Assembly: GCA_030550095.1 (NCBI GenBank) | Contig: JAUQQA010000019.1 | Span: 1-43,703, forward strand | Reading direction: 5' to 3' | DNA from: Chloroflexota bacterium | Lineage (GTDB): Bacteria; Chloroflexota; Anaerolineae; J036; Brachytrichaceae | Length of the DNA: 43,703 nt | Part shown: one piece after another, positions 17,059 to 26,160 of the stretch | Position numbering within the stretch: the stretch's first letter is position 1 | Layout: each line of letters opens with the position of its first letter | Made by a program: the position numbers and the translations under genes | The notes under the pieces: generated by a model | What the model was told of the DNA's origin: nothing | The model's input: the letters and a program-made list of their open reading frames with translations, nothing else | Databases searched by the model: none

Positions 17059-18684
17059 ATGCGCACCATCGGGCGTTACCAAGTGAAAGCCGAGCTTTCG
17101 CGTGGTGGCATGTCGGTGGTGTACTTGGCACACGACCCCAAATTCGGGCGCGATGTGGCGATCAAGATGCTGCCGCGCAGCTTAAACCGCCCAGAGCTGC
17201 GCGCGCGCTTCGAGCGCGAGGCGCGCATCATCGCTGCACTTGAACATCCTGCCATCGTCCCCGTGTATGACCTCGGCGAAGAGGACGGGCAACCCTATCT
17301 CGTGATGCGCTACATGGCGGGCGGTTCGCTGGCGGACCTGCTTGCGCATGGGCGTCTGAATGTACGCGACGCTGCGCGCATCACCTACCGCATTGCACAG
17401 GCGCTCGATGAAGCCCACGCGCGCGGCGTGATCCATCGTGATCTCAAGCCAGGCAATATCCTCTTCGATGCCCATGGCGAGGCCTTTCTCTCGGATTTCG
17501 GCATCGTCAAGCTCTATGAGCTGGAAAGCACCGCAGCCACGTTGACAGGCAGTACCATCCTCGGCACGCCTGCTTACATGAGCCCCGAACAGGCGCTCGG
17601 CAAAACGCTGACGCCGCGCAGCGATATTTACGCGCTTGGCGTTGTGCTTTATGAGATGCTCACGGGTGTGCCGCCTTATCAAGGGCCGAGCGGCATTAGC
17701 GTGGCGATGAAACACGTGCTCGAGCCGGTGCCCGACCTGCGCGCTGTGCGTCCTGATCTCCCAGAGGCGTGCGCCGCGGTGCTCGCCAAAGCAATGGCGA
17801 AGAACCCAGAAGAGCGCTACGAAACCGCCACCGCTTTTGCCGAAGCTTTCGCACAAGCTGCCCTCCAGCAATCTGCCGAGGCGCTCATGCTTGCGCCGCC
17901 CGCGGCTCGTCTTGTAGCTGCTGCCCCGCGCCAGATGATGCCAGCACTCCCCGAGACCGTTGAGGTGCGCCCCTCTGGTGCAGGTGCGCGCGCAGCGGGG
18001 CGCGGTGCCCGCCGTCGCTGGTGGTTGATCGGGGCGGTATCAGGAGTGGGCGTTGTGCTGGTGTTTGCGTTAGCTACGCTGCGGCTTGCTCCCTCGCTGC
18101 CGCCGACGACGCCACTCCCGATCACGCCGCGCCCGACTTTGTTCGTCGTTGTCAGACGAACGCCTACGCTAACACCCTCACCAACTTTGTTATCGCCTTC
18201 GCCGACCGAGACGTTCGCGCCCTCCCCTACACCCACGCCATTTCTTGTGACGAACATCTCTGGCGCGCGCGTGCGGAGTGGACCGGGCACCAATTTCGAC
18301 ATTGTGGACGTGCTGCCGCGCAACTTTCGCATCGCACCGCTCGCACAAGCCCGTACCTCAAGCGGGCGTTGGTTCCTCATTCAACTGGACGAGGAACGTT
18401 GGGGGTGGGTCTCCGAGCTGGTGGTGAGCCTGCCCGACGAAACAGCGCTCGCCCTTTTGCCCACACCCGCCACGTTGCCGCCCACCCCCACGCCCACACG
18501 AACACCAACCCCTACGCCAACCGAGACACCAACGCCAACACCTTCACCAACGCCCACACCCACACCAACGCAAACGCCCACAGCAACCCCAACGCCCACA
18601 GCCACGCCGACGCCCGTGCCTGTGAACACGAGTACACCAACCCCTACGCTCACGCCAACCCCGAGCCTCACCCCCACCCCGTAA
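17059..18684 (+). CDS. Transmembrane Ser/Thr protein kinase with extracytoplasmic SH3 domain
   Basis: 541 residues. A Hanks-type kinase domain (about 6-265) has a glycine-rich loop ([12 protein letters not shown]), Lys36, HRDLKPGN with Asp128, SDFG with Asp146 and the activation segment [10 protein letters not shown]. The kinase should therefore be active. A transmembrane helix follows at about 321-343. Outside the membrane lie a Thr/Pro linker, a bacterial SH3 domain (about 396-459, [19 protein letters not shown]) and a 75-residue Thr-Pro-rich tail to the stop. It resembles PASTA-type receptor kinases in layout but carries SH3 in place of PASTA. A cell-envelope ligand is an inference. pcrA starts 9 bp later. 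Confidence 0.93.
   Translation: MRTIGRYQVKAELSRGGMSVVYLAHDPKFGRDVAIKMLPRSLNRPELRARFEREARIIAALEHPAIVPVYDLGEEDGQPYLVMRYMAGGSLADLLAHGRLNVRDAARITYRIAQALDEAHARGVIHRDLKPGNILFDAHGEAFLSDFGIVKLYELESTAATLTGSTILGTPAYMSPEQALGKTLTPRSDIYALGVVLYEMLTGVPPYQGPSGISVAMKHVLEPVPDLRAVRPDLPEACAAVLAKAMAKNPEERYETATAFAEAFAQAALQQSAEALMLAPPAARLVAAAPRQMMPALPETVEVRPSGAGARAAGRGARRRWWLIGAVSGVGVVLVFALATLRLAPSLPPTTPLPITPRPTLFVVVRRTPTLTPSPTLLSPSPTETFAPSPTPTPFLVTNISGARVRSGPGTNFDIVDVLPRNFRIAPLAQARTSSGRWFLIQLDEERWGWVSELVVSLPDETALALLPTPATLPPTPTPTRTPTPTPTETPTPTPSPTPTPTPTQTPTATPTPTATPTPVPVNTSTPTPTLTPTPSLTPTP
18466..18681 (+). repeat. Low-complexity Thr-Pro codon repeat
   Basis: Imperfect tandem ACN-CCN codons encode the Thr/Pro tail of the kinase. 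Both ACA/ACG and CCA/CCC/CCT are used, so the DNA is only approximately repetitive. Probably a flexible wall-spanning or glycosylated linker. Confidence 0.85.
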
Positions 18685-18693
18685 AATTGGCGT

Positions 18694-20820
18694 GTGCATT
18701 CCATCCTCGACGCGCTCAACGCCCAGCAGCGCCGTGCGGTCGAAGCGCCCTCAGGCCCAACGCTGGTGATTGCCGGTCCCGGCAGCGGCAAGACGCGCGT
18801 GCTGACAGCGCGCGCCGCGTATCTATTGGCGCAAGGCACGCCGCCCTACCGCTTGATGGCAGTGACCTTCACGAACAAAGCGGCGCGCGAGATGCAGGAG
18901 CGCATTGAGCGGCTTGTCGGCTTCTCGACCGCGCGCGAGGTGTGGCTCGGCACCTTCCACAGTTTGTGCGCACGCCTGCTGCGCCGCGAGGCAGAGCGCG
19001 CCGGGCTGAGCCGCGAGTTTTCGATTTACGACACCGATGATCAGCTCAGCGTGGTGAAAGCAGCGCTTGCAGACCTCAACATTGACGACAAGAAATACCG
19101 CCCCGCCGCCGTCCATGCGGTGATCAGCAACGCCAAAAACAACCTGATCAAGCCCGAGCAGTTCCAACCGCAAACCTACTTCGAGGAGATCGCCGGGCGC
19201 GTGTATGCGCGCTACAACGCGTTGCTGCGCGCCAACGATGCGCTCGACTTCGACGACCTCATCGCCGAGACGGTCTGGCTGCTGGAGCGCGAGGCGACTG
19301 TGCGCGAGCGCTACCAGGAGCGCCTGCAACACATTTTGGTGGACGAGTTTCAGGACACCAACCTTGCGCAATACGCGCTTCTCAAGCTACTCGCTGGGAA
19401 GCACCGCAACCTGTTCTGTGTGGGCGACCCCGACCAGGGCATCTATGCGTGGCGCGGCGCCGATCATCGCAATGTGCAGCGCCTGCTTGAGGATTTTCCC
19501 GATGCGCGCGTGATCGCGCTTGAACAAAACTACCGCAGCACACAGGTCATCCTCGATGCTGCCATGGCGGTTATCCGCAAAAACCCCAACCGCCAGCACA
19601 TTCAGCTCGTCGCCCAGCGCAGCAACGGGCCGAAGATCGTCGTGCGCGAGCTGTTCAACGAGGAAGAAGAGGCGCAGTATGTCGTGGACACCATCGCAGA
19701 GTTGATCCGCCGCAACGCCGCGCAGCCTGGCGAGATCGCCGTGATGTATCGCACAAATGCGCAGTCGCGCGCGCTTGAGGATGCCTTTGTGCGCGCGGGC
19801 ATGCCCTATCGCCTTGTGGGGGCAACGCGCTTTTACGCGCGCAAGGAGATCCGCGATGTGCTCGCCTACTTGCGCATCATCAACAACCCTGCCGACACGG
19901 TGAGTTTGCAGCGCATCATCAACGTGCCGCCGCGCGGCATCGGCGAGAAGAGTTTCAAGGCGCTCGAGAGCGCTGCGCGCGCGCGCGGCGTCTCCTGTTT
20001 GGAGGTCATCGAGGCGGGTGAGCTTGAGGGTCGCACAGCGAAAGCGCTCACCGAGTTCGGCGCGTTGTGGCGGCAGTGGGTGCGCTTGCGCGCGGAGCTC
20101 AGCGTGAGCCAACTGCTCGACCACGTGTTGCAAACAAGCGGTTACCGCGCTTATCTCCTCGATGGCACGCAGGAAGGTGAAGAGCGCTGGGCAAACGTGA
20201 ACGAGTTGCGCACAGTTGCTGCTGAAGCGGGCGACATGATGCTCACAGAGTTCCTCGCCAACATCGCGCTGGTGAGCGAGGTGGACAACTACGACGAGCA
20301 CGCCAATGCACCAACGCTGCTCACGCTGCACGCCGCAAAAGGGCTTGAGTTCCGCGTGGTGTTCATTGTGGGGCTGGTGGAAGGGATCTTGCCACACAGC
20401 CGCAGCATGGACGACGAAGAAGCGCTTGCGGAAGAGCGGCGGCTGATGTACGTCGGGATCACGCGCGCCAAAGAGCGGCTCTATCTGCTGTATCCGTTTC
20501 GTCGCGCTCAGTGGGGCGAGAGCGATGTGAGTGTGCCTTCGCGCTTCTTGCGCGATCTCCCTCAAGCGCTATTGGATATGCGCGCTTCACTCTTTGAGAC
20601 GCAGCAACAGCCCACCGCCGCAAACGGCAAGCATGAGGCCCCCGCGAGGCGTCGTGCGCGCTTCAAGCCTGGCGACCGCGTGGTGCATCCCACCTTCGGC
20701 GAGGGCATCGTGCTGAGCAGCACAGTGCGGCACGACGATGAAGAAGTCGAGGTTTTCTTCTTCAGCGTGGGTGGAAAGCGCCTCTCGGTGTTGTTGAGCG
20801 GGCTGCAACGCGCCGCTTAG
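18694..20820 (+). CDS. pcrA: UvrD/PcrA family superfamily 1A DNA helicase
   Basis: 708 residues from a GTG. It is a 3'-5' DNA helicase acting in repair and replication-fork clearance. Helicase motifs seen: [14 protein letters not shown] (Q motif), AGPGSGKT (I), [10 protein letters not shown] (Ia), DEFQDTN (II), [14 protein letters not shown] (III), LEQNYRST (IV), [12 protein letters not shown] (V) and [15 protein letters not shown] (VI). The C-terminal [15 protein letters not shown] is the PcrA tail that contacts RNA polymerase. TAAAAT (18682-18687), overlapping the kinase stop, lies 6 bp before the GTG, and no SD is seen. Confidence 0.96.
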   Translation: MHSILDALNAQQRRAVEAPSGPTLVIAGPGSGKTRVLTARAAYLLAQGTPPYRLMAVTFTNKAAREMQERIERLVGFSTAREVWLGTFHSLCARLLRREAERAGLSREFSIYDTDDQLSVVKAALADLNIDDKKYRPAAVHAVISNAKNNLIKPEQFQPQTYFEEIAGRVYARYNALLRANDALDFDDLIAETVWLLEREATVRERYQERLQHILVDEFQDTNLAQYALLKLLAGKHRNLFCVGDPDQGIYAWRGADHRNVQRLLEDFPDARVIALEQNYRSTQVILDAAMAVIRKNPNRQHIQLVAQRSNGPKIVVRELFNEEEEAQYVVDTIAELIRRNAAQPGEIAVMYRTNAQSRALEDAFVRAGMPYRLVGATRFYARKEIRDVLAYLRIINNPADTVSLQRIINVPPRGIGEKSFKALESAARARGVSCLEVIEAGELEGRTAKALTEFGALWRQWVRLRAELSVSQLLDHVLQTSGYRAYLLDGTQEGEERWANVNELRTVAAEAGDMMLTEFLANIALVSEVDNYDEHANAPTLLTLHAAKGLEFRVVFIVGLVEGILPHSRSMDDEEALAEERRLMYVGITRAKERLYLLYPFRRAQWGESDVSVPSRFLRDLPQALLDMRASLFETQQQPTAANGKHEAPARRRARFKPGDRVVHPTFGEGIVLSSTVRHDDEEVEVFFFSVGGKRLSVLLSGLQRAA

Positions 20821-20829
20821 CGCCGTCTT

Positions 20830-20835
20830 TATAAT
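20830..20835 (+). promoter_or_regulatory. Consensus -10 (TATAAT) of the SH3 protein gene, leaderless type
   Basis: A perfect TATAAT ends 8 bp before the ATG at 20844. No SD lies between and no good -35 is visible. Confidence 0.5.
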
Positions 20836-20843
20836 CCCTTATC

Positions 20844-22199
20844 ATGGCAGTGAGCACGTTCGTCCTGCCGTGGCGCCGCTGGCTAGGGGTAAGCCTGCTC
20901 ATCGCAGCAACCTTCAGTGCGCCGAACTTTGCCTCAGGACAAACGAGTGGCAATCTCTTGCGCAACCCGCGCTTTGATTGGCCTGCCCAGACCAACCCAG
21001 ATTTGTGCGCCATCGGCGTGCAAAAAGATAACGCCATCACACCCCATGAGTGGACTGCATACTGGACCTGCAAGAGCGGCGAGGAGGTGAACCAAGACCA
21101 GATCAATCGCGCGCCTGAGTTCCGCGTCATGACGGTGGACATTGACGCGAGTCGGGTGCGCAGCTACCCGACCTCGGCGAGCTTTTTCAACTATTACTCG
21201 CTTAACCGCTCTGCGGGCTTATATCAAATCGTGCGCGGCATTCAGCCTGGCACGCGCTTACGCTTCAGCTTTTGGGCAAACCTGCTCACCACGAACTCGA
21301 ACGAGCTTCCGCTTAGCTCCTCGCGCGCGCCGGGCGGGTTGCAAGTGCGCGCTTGCATCCAGACGCTGGGGCGGATCATCATCAAGCCCGATGTAAACGA
21401 CCCCACGACGGTGTGCGGTCCTTGGATTCGCCCCTACGACACGTGGGGGCAGGCCTCAGTGGAGGCTGTAGCCGCTTCAGACATCATCGCTGTCGTGATT
21501 GACGCAACTGCGGAGTATCCCGTCATTCACAACGACGTGTATGTGGACGATGCGGAGCTGGTTGTCGTCTCCGGGCCGGCCCCTTCGGCTCCCGCTGCCA
21601 TGCAGCCTCAGGCCTCCGCCGCCCAGCCCACACCTGCGCAAACCAGCACGGACATCGCTGCGGATACCCCCGCAGTCATCATCAAAACCCCCTTCGCTAA
21701 CCTACGCGCTGCACCAATCTTCGACGATCGCAACATCTTGACGCAGTTGCCCCAAGGCACGCGCTTGCGGCTGAAGGCGCACACGCCTGACCGGCAGTGG
21801 TGGCAAGTGGAATACGCAGGGCGCGACGCTTACCTTCACCTCTCGGTGATTGACTTCAACGAAGCTGCTCGTGCTGCGCTCGGCATGAGCACGCAGCCCA
21901 GCGCAGCCGCTGCCCAGGCACCGCAAGCGAAGACAGCCTCGCCCCAGGACCCAAACACACCGCAGGTCGTGGCGAATACAGGCAACGCGCGCCTCAACGT
22001 GCGGGCGGCGCCCTCACCCACAGCGCGCATCCTTAAACGCGTGCCTTCTGGCACGCGATTCACTGTGCTCGGCATCTCCAGCGATCGCGCGTGGTGGCGC
22101 GTGCGATTTGCCGAAGCGCCGAACGGCGAGGCGTGGGTAATGGCGATATACGTTACGCCGAACGCAGCCGCGCGCCAGCAGTTCCTCGGCGGCAACTGA
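20844..22199 (+). CDS. Secreted protein with two bacterial SH3 domains
   Basis: 451 residues. The signal peptide spans about 1-32 (WRRWLGVSLLIAATFSA). The N-terminal domain (about 35-243) starts NLLRNPRFD and contains YVDDAELVV, resembling a jelly-roll carbohydrate-binding type fold seen in exported proteins. A Pro/Ala linker leads to SH3 domain 1 (about 283-338, FANLRAAPIFDDRNILTQLP). A second linker leads to SH3 domain 2 (about 376-440, ARLNVRAAPSPTARILKRVP). A cell-wall or extracellular-matrix role is inferred. The nearby kinase also carries an SH3 domain; whether they share ligands is unknown. Confidence 0.85.
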   Translation: MAVSTFVLPWRRWLGVSLLIAATFSAPNFASGQTSGNLLRNPRFDWPAQTNPDLCAIGVQKDNAITPHEWTAYWTCKSGEEVNQDQINRAPEFRVMTVDIDASRVRSYPTSASFFNYYSLNRSAGLYQIVRGIQPGTRLRFSFWANLLTTNSNELPLSSSRAPGGLQVRACIQTLGRIIIKPDVNDPTTVCGPWIRPYDTWGQASVEAVAASDIIAVVIDATAEYPVIHNDVYVDDAELVVVSGPAPSAPAAMQPQASAAQPTPAQTSTDIAADTPAVIIKTPFANLRAAPIFDDRNILTQLPQGTRLRLKAHTPDRQWWQVEYAGRDAYLHLSVIDFNEAARAALGMSTQPSAAAAQAPQAKTASPQDPNTPQVVANTGNARLNVRAAPSPTARILKRVPSGTRFTVLGISSDRAWWRVRFAEAPNGEAWVMAIYVTPNAAARQQFLGGN

Positions 22200-22202
22200 C
22201 GC

Positions 22203-22769
22203 ATGGATCTTACGCGCGATTTGATCTTCGCCGAGGTCGTCGCCGAGCAGTTCGATGACTACGTGCATGCTGAGGTGCTGTTCTATCCCGTCGGCGCTTT
22301 GCGTGGGCACATGATGCCCATGCTTACCATCGGCACCTGGCTGGAGACCGAATGGCGGCTCAGCGCCTTGCGCGCGCAAGCCCCCGAGCGCGTGGACGCT
22401 GCGCTTGAGCGCGCACGTGCGCACGTTCGCCAAGTGCGCAGCCGCGCAGCTGAGCTATACACGCAAAAGGCACGCCGCGAGTTCAAAAGCCGGCTTGACA
22501 CTTGGGAGATGTTCCTCAACGATCGCAGCGAAGACGCCGCGCGCTTGCGCGCGTTCAATCATCTCTCTGGCTATCGGGCACATGCACACACCCGCTTCAA
22601 ACTCGAGCTGCTAAAGGAAGACGTGGCACAGCTACCCGCACAACTTGCGCGGTTGCGCCTGTGTGATGCGCGCCTGCGCGCGCACTTTGAGCCAGGCGCG
22701 TTCATTTGGGAGCCAGAGCTGGAAGCTGCTGCGCCGCGCGAGCGCTTCTGGTGGCTCTACGCCGCATAA
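22203..22769 (+). CDS. Uncharacterised protein, 188 aa
   Basis: I do not recognise a family. 188 residues, soluble, no signal peptide and no cysteine apart from one in LRLCDARL. It is strongly helical and Arg/Ala/Leu/Glu-rich, with two acidic-aromatic stretches (LDTWEMFLND, FIWEPELEA). The distribution of hydrophobic residues suggests a helical bundle. It begins 3 bp after the SH3 gene and probably shares its transcript. A hairpin follows the stop. Confidence 0.7.
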   Translation: MDLTRDLIFAEVVAEQFDDYVHAEVLFYPVGALRGHMMPMLTIGTWLETEWRLSALRAQAPERVDAALERARAHVRQVRSRAAELYTQKARREFKSRLDTWEMFLNDRSEDAARLRAFNHLSGYRAHAHTRFKLELLKEDVAQLPAQLARLRLCDARLRAHFEPGAFIWEPELEAAAPRERFWWLYAA

Positions 22770-22780
22770 GCAGCAAACGC

Positions 22781-22812
22781 ACAAGCCCACCCCAGGAGCA
22801 GGGTGGGCTTGT
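22781..22812. terminator. Hairpin between convergent genes
   Basis: ACAAGCCCACCC (22781-22792) pairs perfectly with GGGTGGGCTTGT (22801-22812) around an 8-nt loop. Neither side has a strong T run, so it may act as a bidirectional terminator or as an RNA 3'-end stabiliser. Confidence 0.6.
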
Positions 22813-22841
22813 CGAAAGGCTGTCTCGGTGCAAAGCAAACG

Positions 22842-24116
22842 TTAGCTGGTCGGCACGCTTTGCCCTTCCATCCCCTCAAGCAGCTGCGGCATGTACCAGA
22901 TTTGCTGGTCGGTTGCGCGCTCACCCGCCTTGAGGAACACCGAGCCATCTTGGAAATTCAGCGGCCCCTTCCAGAGATCAATGCTGCCGTCGCCAAGCCC
23001 CTTGATGAACTCATCAATCAGCGCGGCGTTCTCAGACCGCAACGCCTTGCCCTTGAGGTAACCAAATGCGGACGCGTCTGGGTTGTTTAGGTCTTGGAAG
23101 TTCCCCTCAGCCCAGATCCACGTCTCGCCGATCTGACCTTGCATGGCGCTTTGGATGATCTTCAAGTAGCCCAGCCCCCAGTTGTAGTAGTGCACGCCGA
23201 TGCAGATCTCTGGCGCAAGCTCGCATCCGCCCTTGAAGTCGTAGTGATGGTATTTCACCTTCTTGCCTGCGTCAGCAGCTTTCTTTCCTTGCACAGCTGC
23301 CTCGGGTGTATCAATGGCGCTCATCACCACGTCGAAGCCGCCGTTGTAGAAGTCATCCGCCACTTTGGTCGGGTCGAGCGTGACGCCTGGGATGTTAAAC
23401 CAGAAGCCGATCCACGTCACTTTGAATTGCAGCGCTTTAGGATCGCGCTTGCGGTAGTTCTCCCAGCAGTAGCGTGCGCCGAGATAAGCGGCGTTTGCAT
23501 AGCGGCGCGTCTCCTCGTTGATCAGCGGACCGAGCACGCCGATCTTGCCCGTCTCGGTCTCTAGCGCTGAAGCGCAGCCCGCGATCATCCAGCCTGGCTC
23601 CATCTTCACCATGAGGTTGATGAGGTTCGGCTGATTCTTGTAGTTGCGCCCCTCCTTCCAGGCGTAATCCCCTGAGACGTGCACGATGGGGATGTTGGGG
23701 TGCTTCTTAGCTGTTTCCAGCGCATCGTCCTTGAAGTCGTCGGAGTTGAAGATGATAAGCTTGGCGCCGCGCGCGATGAGGTCGTCTGCCACCTGCGAGC
23801 CCTTCACGTTGGGACGGTCGCCGGGGTTCACCTTATCCACGTAGTCGAACTTGACGTTAGGCATTTTCGCCATCACGTACTTGGTGCCTTCCACGTGCGA
23901 TTCGTTCCATCCCTTGTCGTTCATAGGACCGACGATGACCATGCCCACGCGAAATTCTTCTTCTGCTGCAGGGGCAGGAGCACCGCCCTCGGCAGTGGTT
24001 GGCTGGGCAGGCGGCTGCTGAGGCGCTGGAGTGGGAACTACTTGCGCACAAGCCGAAAGCAACAAAGCGAGGATTCCCGAAAGCCCAATCAGTGGGCGCA
24101 AGCGATGCAACGACAT
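22842..24116 (-). CDS. BMP/PnrA-family ABC transporter substrate-binding lipoprotein
   Basis: 424 residues. Lipoprotein signal with lipobox LLSAC (Cys22), then a Pro/Ala/Thr linker. The periplasmic-binding fold starts FRVGMVIVGPMNDKGWNESH, typical for the BMP (Med/PnrA) family that delivers nucleosides or purines to an ABC importer. Further landmarks are KLIIFNSDD, HVSGDYAW, KIGVLGPL and GFWFNIPGVTLDPTKVADDFY. GGAGGTAG lies about 7 bp before the ATG. No permease or ATPase gene is adjacent, so the rest of the importer is encoded elsewhere. Two hpt genes occur 13-14 kb away, in line with purine salvage. Confidence 0.88.
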   Translation of the reverse strand: MSLHRLRPLIGLSGILALLLSACAQVVPTPAPQQPPAQPTTAEGGAPAPAAEEEFRVGMVIVGPMNDKGWNESHVEGTKYVMAKMPNVKFDYVDKVNPGDRPNVKGSQVADDLIARGAKLIIFNSDDFKDDALETAKKHPNIPIVHVSGDYAWKEGRNYKNQPNLINLMVKMEPGWMIAGCASALETETGKIGVLGPLINEETRRYANAAYLGARYCWENYRKRDPKALQFKVTWIGFWFNIPGVTLDPTKVADDFYNGGFDVVMSAIDTPEAAVQGKKAADAGKKVKYHHYDFKGGCELAPEICIGVHYYNWGLGYLKIIQSAMQGQIGETWIWAEGNFQDLNNPDASAFGYLKGKALRSENAALIDEFIKGLGDGSIDLWKGPLNFQDGSVFLKAGERATDQQIWYMPQLLEGMEGQSVPTS

Positions 24117-24240
24117 GATTGCCTACCTCCTCTTCTTGGCGCTCTGGAGCGCAATACACGAAGAGCCGCTCAACGACGTTACCTCACAGGGTGAACCGCT
24201 GAGGCTGCGGGCGACAAACCACCCCTCATAAAAGCAATAA

Positions 24241-24275
24241 CGCAGGTGTTCAGCATTCAATGCCTGAAACCTGCG
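24241..24275 (-). promoter_or_regulatory. Leader hairpin upstream of the BMP lipoprotein gene
   Basis: CGCAGGT...ACCTGCG enclose TTCAG/CTGAA and CATT/AATG, giving a 16-bp stem with one-base bulges. On the minus strand it is followed by a T-rich stretch. It lies between a minus-strand TATAAT (24307-24302) and the gene start. It could be an attenuator or part of a ligand-sensing leader. No known riboswitch class is recognised. Confidence 0.5.
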
Positions 24276-24301
24276 GGCTCGCTCTTCGAGGGGACAACGC
24301 A

Positions 24302-24307
24302 ATTATA
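24302..24307 (-). promoter_or_regulatory. -10 element (TATAAT) upstream of the BMP gene
   Basis: Perfect TATAAT on the minus strand, 185 bp before the BMP ATG. The -35 region at 17-18 bp is poor. Its leader would contain the hairpin at 24241-24275. Confidence 0.4.
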
Positions 24308-24380
24308 ACGCCTGCGAGCTAGAAGCTCGTCTTAGCCTGCGCTTAGCTTCGTTTCTCCTGCTTACCCCACATCGCTGGGC

Positions 24381-24386
24381 TATAAT
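24381..24386 (+). promoter_or_regulatory. -10 element (TATAAT) of rplU-rpmA-rpmE
   Basis: Perfect TATAAT followed by a leader of about 110 nt up to the rplU ATG. The -35 at 17 bp (CTGCTT) is weak. The leader contains a small TGCCT/AGGCA hairpin near 24450; a ribosomal-protein leader function is possible but not demonstrated. Confidence 0.5.
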
Positions 24387-24501
24387 GCTCAACCTGCTCT
24401 AGCAAGAGAGGAAAGCCGAACGAAAGCACTCTCACCTATCGGGCCTGACTGCCTGGATGAGGCATCACGCGCAGCCGATGGGTTACAAGCAGAGGGAAGC
24501 C

Positions 24502-24801
24502 ATGTATGCAGTCATTGAAGTGGGCAGTCGCCAATATCGCGTTTCGCCGGGCGATGAACTCTATGTAGAGAAACTGGACGCTGCTACAGGCAGCACGCTC
24601 CAGTTCCCGGCGCTTTTGGTCTCAGACGAAAATGGGGTGACCGTCGGGAAGCCCTACGTGGAAGGGCGCATGGTGAGCGCCCAAGTGCTGGGTGAGAAGA
24701 AAGGCGATAAGCTCATCGTCTTCAAGTATCACCCGAAGAAGCGCTACCGCCGCAAGAAGGGTCACCGACAGGTGTACACCCACATCAAGATCATCGGCTA
24801 A
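24502..24801 (+). CDS. rplU: Ribosomal protein L21 (bL21)
   Basis: 99 residues. The ATG at 24502 gives [20 protein letters not shown], the canonical L21 start, with GAGGGA about 6 bp upstream. An in-frame ATG at 24457 would add 15 unconserved residues and is rejected. The C-terminus [18 protein letters not shown] is the rRNA-binding tail. The rplU-rpmA pair is conserved in bacteria. Confidence 0.97.
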   Translation: MYAVIEVGSRQYRVSPGDELYVEKLDAATGSTLQFPALLVSDENGVTVGKPYVEGRMVSAQVLGEKKGDKLIVFKYHPKKRYRRKKGHRQVYTHIKIIG

Positions 24802-24820
24802 GCACGCGGGAGGCAAGCCT

Positions 24821-25102
24821 ATGGCACACAAGAAAGGTGGTAGCTCAACTGTTAACGGGCGCGATAGTCACGCGAAACGCCTAGGCGTCAAGCGCTACGA
24901 CGGCCAGGTCGTGCTCGCAGGGAGCATCTTGGTACGCCAACGCGGCACGCGCATCAAACCAGGCGCAAATGTCGGCGTTGGCAAGGATTACACGCTCTTT
25001 GCACTCACCGATGGCGTGGTGGTTTTCGACACATTGCCTGGTGGTCGCAAGCGCGTGAACGTCACTCCTCTCCGCCTGCTCCAGCAGGAGGCAACCCAAT
25101 GA
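24821..25102 (+). CDS. rpmA: Ribosomal protein L27 (bL27)
   Basis: 93 residues. It starts [16 protein letters not shown]; the N-terminal tail reaches the peptidyl-transferase centre. No cleavable Firmicutes-type N-terminal extension is present. [20 protein letters not shown] and [15 protein letters not shown] are typical. GGGAGG is 8 bp upstream. The stop overlaps the rpmE start (ATGA). Confidence 0.97.
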   Translation: MAHKKGGSSTVNGRDSHAKRLGVKRYDGQVVLAGSILVRQRGTRIKPGANVGVGKDYTLFALTDGVVVFDTLPGGRKRVNVTPLRLLQQEATQ

Positions 25103-25425
25103 AGAAGGACATTCACCCGAAGTACTACCCGCAAGCCAAGATCTACGTCGCGGGTGAGTTCGTCGGCACGATCGGCTCGACCAAGCCGGAGCTTCACGTT
25201 GACGTGTGGTCAGGCACCCACCCTTTCTACACAGGGCAACAGCGCCTTATCGATACCGAAGGGCAGGTTGACCGGTTTCAGAAGCGCCTAGAGCGCAAGC
25301 AGGAGGTACGCATCACAAAGGCCGAAAAGGCGCGCCGCCGCCGCGAGAAACGCCGCATTGCGGAGATCGTCGAAGAAGAAGGCATGGAGGCTGCTGCGCC
25401 TGAGGCAGGCACAGAGGCAGCATGA
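25099..25425 (+). CDS. rpmE: Ribosomal protein L31 (bL31), zinc-free form with C-terminal extension
   Basis: 108 residues, against about 66-75 usual. It starts [10 protein letters not shown] and contains [21 protein letters not shown], clearly L31. All four zinc-ligand cysteines of the C+ form are replaced (YVAG and WSGT where CxxC pairs usually stand). About 40 residues of a Lys/Arg-rich helix and an acidic Ala-rich tail follow the core. Placement directly after rpmA, coupled by ATGA, is not the most common arrangement. Confidence 0.93.
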   Translation: MKKDIHPKYYPQAKIYVAGEFVGTIGSTKPELHVDVWSGTHPFYTGQQRLIDTEGQVDRFQKRLERKQEVRITKAEKARRRREKRRIAEIVEEEGMEAAAPEAGTEAA

Positions 25426-25453
25426 CGCGCTTGAGGATTCAGCGAGCGCTTCA

Positions 25454-25492
25454 TCAAGGGCTTCCGCTCGTGAGGAAGCCCTTGATTGTTTC
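25454..25492 (+). terminator. Intrinsic terminator of the rplU operon
   Basis: TCAAGGGCTTCC (25454-25465) and GGAAGCCCTTGA (25474-25485) form a 12-bp perfect stem with an 8-nt loop, followed by TTGTTTCC. Confidence 0.85.
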
Positions 25493-25506
25493 CACGCGCT
25501 TTCGGC

Positions 25507-26160
25507 ATGCGCAATAATTTTCCCGCCTTGGGTGAGGTCGCGGCACTTCTGGCGCGCTTGCAAGCAAGGCTCCAAGGTGAGCTTCCTGGCGAGCGCGCAC
25601 ACGCCCCGATGCGCCCACCAGGGCGCCTGAGCGCACCGCCACCCGAAATGCCTCCAGCGCGCCAAGCAGGCGTGCTCTTGTTGCTTTACCCGCGCAGCAG
25701 CGTGCTTCACTTCGTGCTCACGCAGCGCGCGAATGCGCTCACCCGCCACGCAGGGCAAATCGCGCTGCCTGGTGGTCAGTTCGAGGATCACGATGGGGAC
25801 ATCATCCGCACAGCCTTGCGCGAGGCGAGTGAGGAATTGGGTCCTTTGCCGCCGGCGCTGCGCGTGCTCGGTCGGCTTTCGCCTGTATATGTGCAGCCAA
25901 GCCACTTCTGGATGACGCCCGTCCTCGCCTACACCCCAACACCACCGTTGTTCCAACCTGCGTCCTCAGAAGTAGCTTCGCTCATCGAGGTCCCAATCAC
26001 GGCATTGCTCACCCCCCAAAGCCGCTGCATGATTCAACGTGTGTTGAGCGATGGCGCACTTGCTGAAGTGCCTGCTTTCCGCTTTGCGACGTATGAGGTT
26101 TGGGGTGCAACTGCAATGGTGCTCAACGAATTTGCAACATTGCTACACGAGGTGCTTTGA
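25507..26160 (+). CDS. Nudix hydrolase, CoA pyrophosphatase (NudL) type
   Basis: 217 residues from the ATG at 25507. A TTG at 25486 lies inside the preceding terminator and is rejected. The Nudix box is seen as GQFEDHDGDIIRTALREASEELG (about 91-113). The preceding LTRHAGQIALPGG is the UPF0035 motif that distinguishes CoA diphosphatases. The enzyme would cleave CoA or its derivatives to 4'-phosphopantetheine and 3',5'-ADP. It overlaps the translin gene tail-to-tail by 18 bp. Confidence 0.88.
   Translation: MRNNFPALGEVAALLARLQARLQGELPGERAHAPMRPPGRLSAPPPEMPPARQAGVLLLLYPRSSVLHFVLTQRANALTRHAGQIALPGGQFEDHDGDIIRTALREASEELGPLPPALRVLGRLSPVYVQPSHFWMTPVLAYTPTPPLFQPASSEVASLIEVPITALLTPQSRCMIQRVLSDGALAEVPAFRFATYEVWGATAMVLNEFATLLHEVL

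Noticed and set aside
18466-18681. Tandem-repeat look, possible CRISPR or microsatellite locus
   Set aside because: The repetition follows Thr and Pro codons in frame with the kinase, with no constant repeat plus unique spacer pattern.
19387-20565. 392-codon open frame opposite pcrA
   Set aside because: Antisense shadow; composition dominated by His/Arg/Ala/Leu typical of reversed GC-rich coding DNA, no promoter or SD.
24390-24501. A defined L21-type ribosomal leader RNA
   Set aside because: Only a short 5-bp hairpin is visible by eye; I could not match a known leader consensus.
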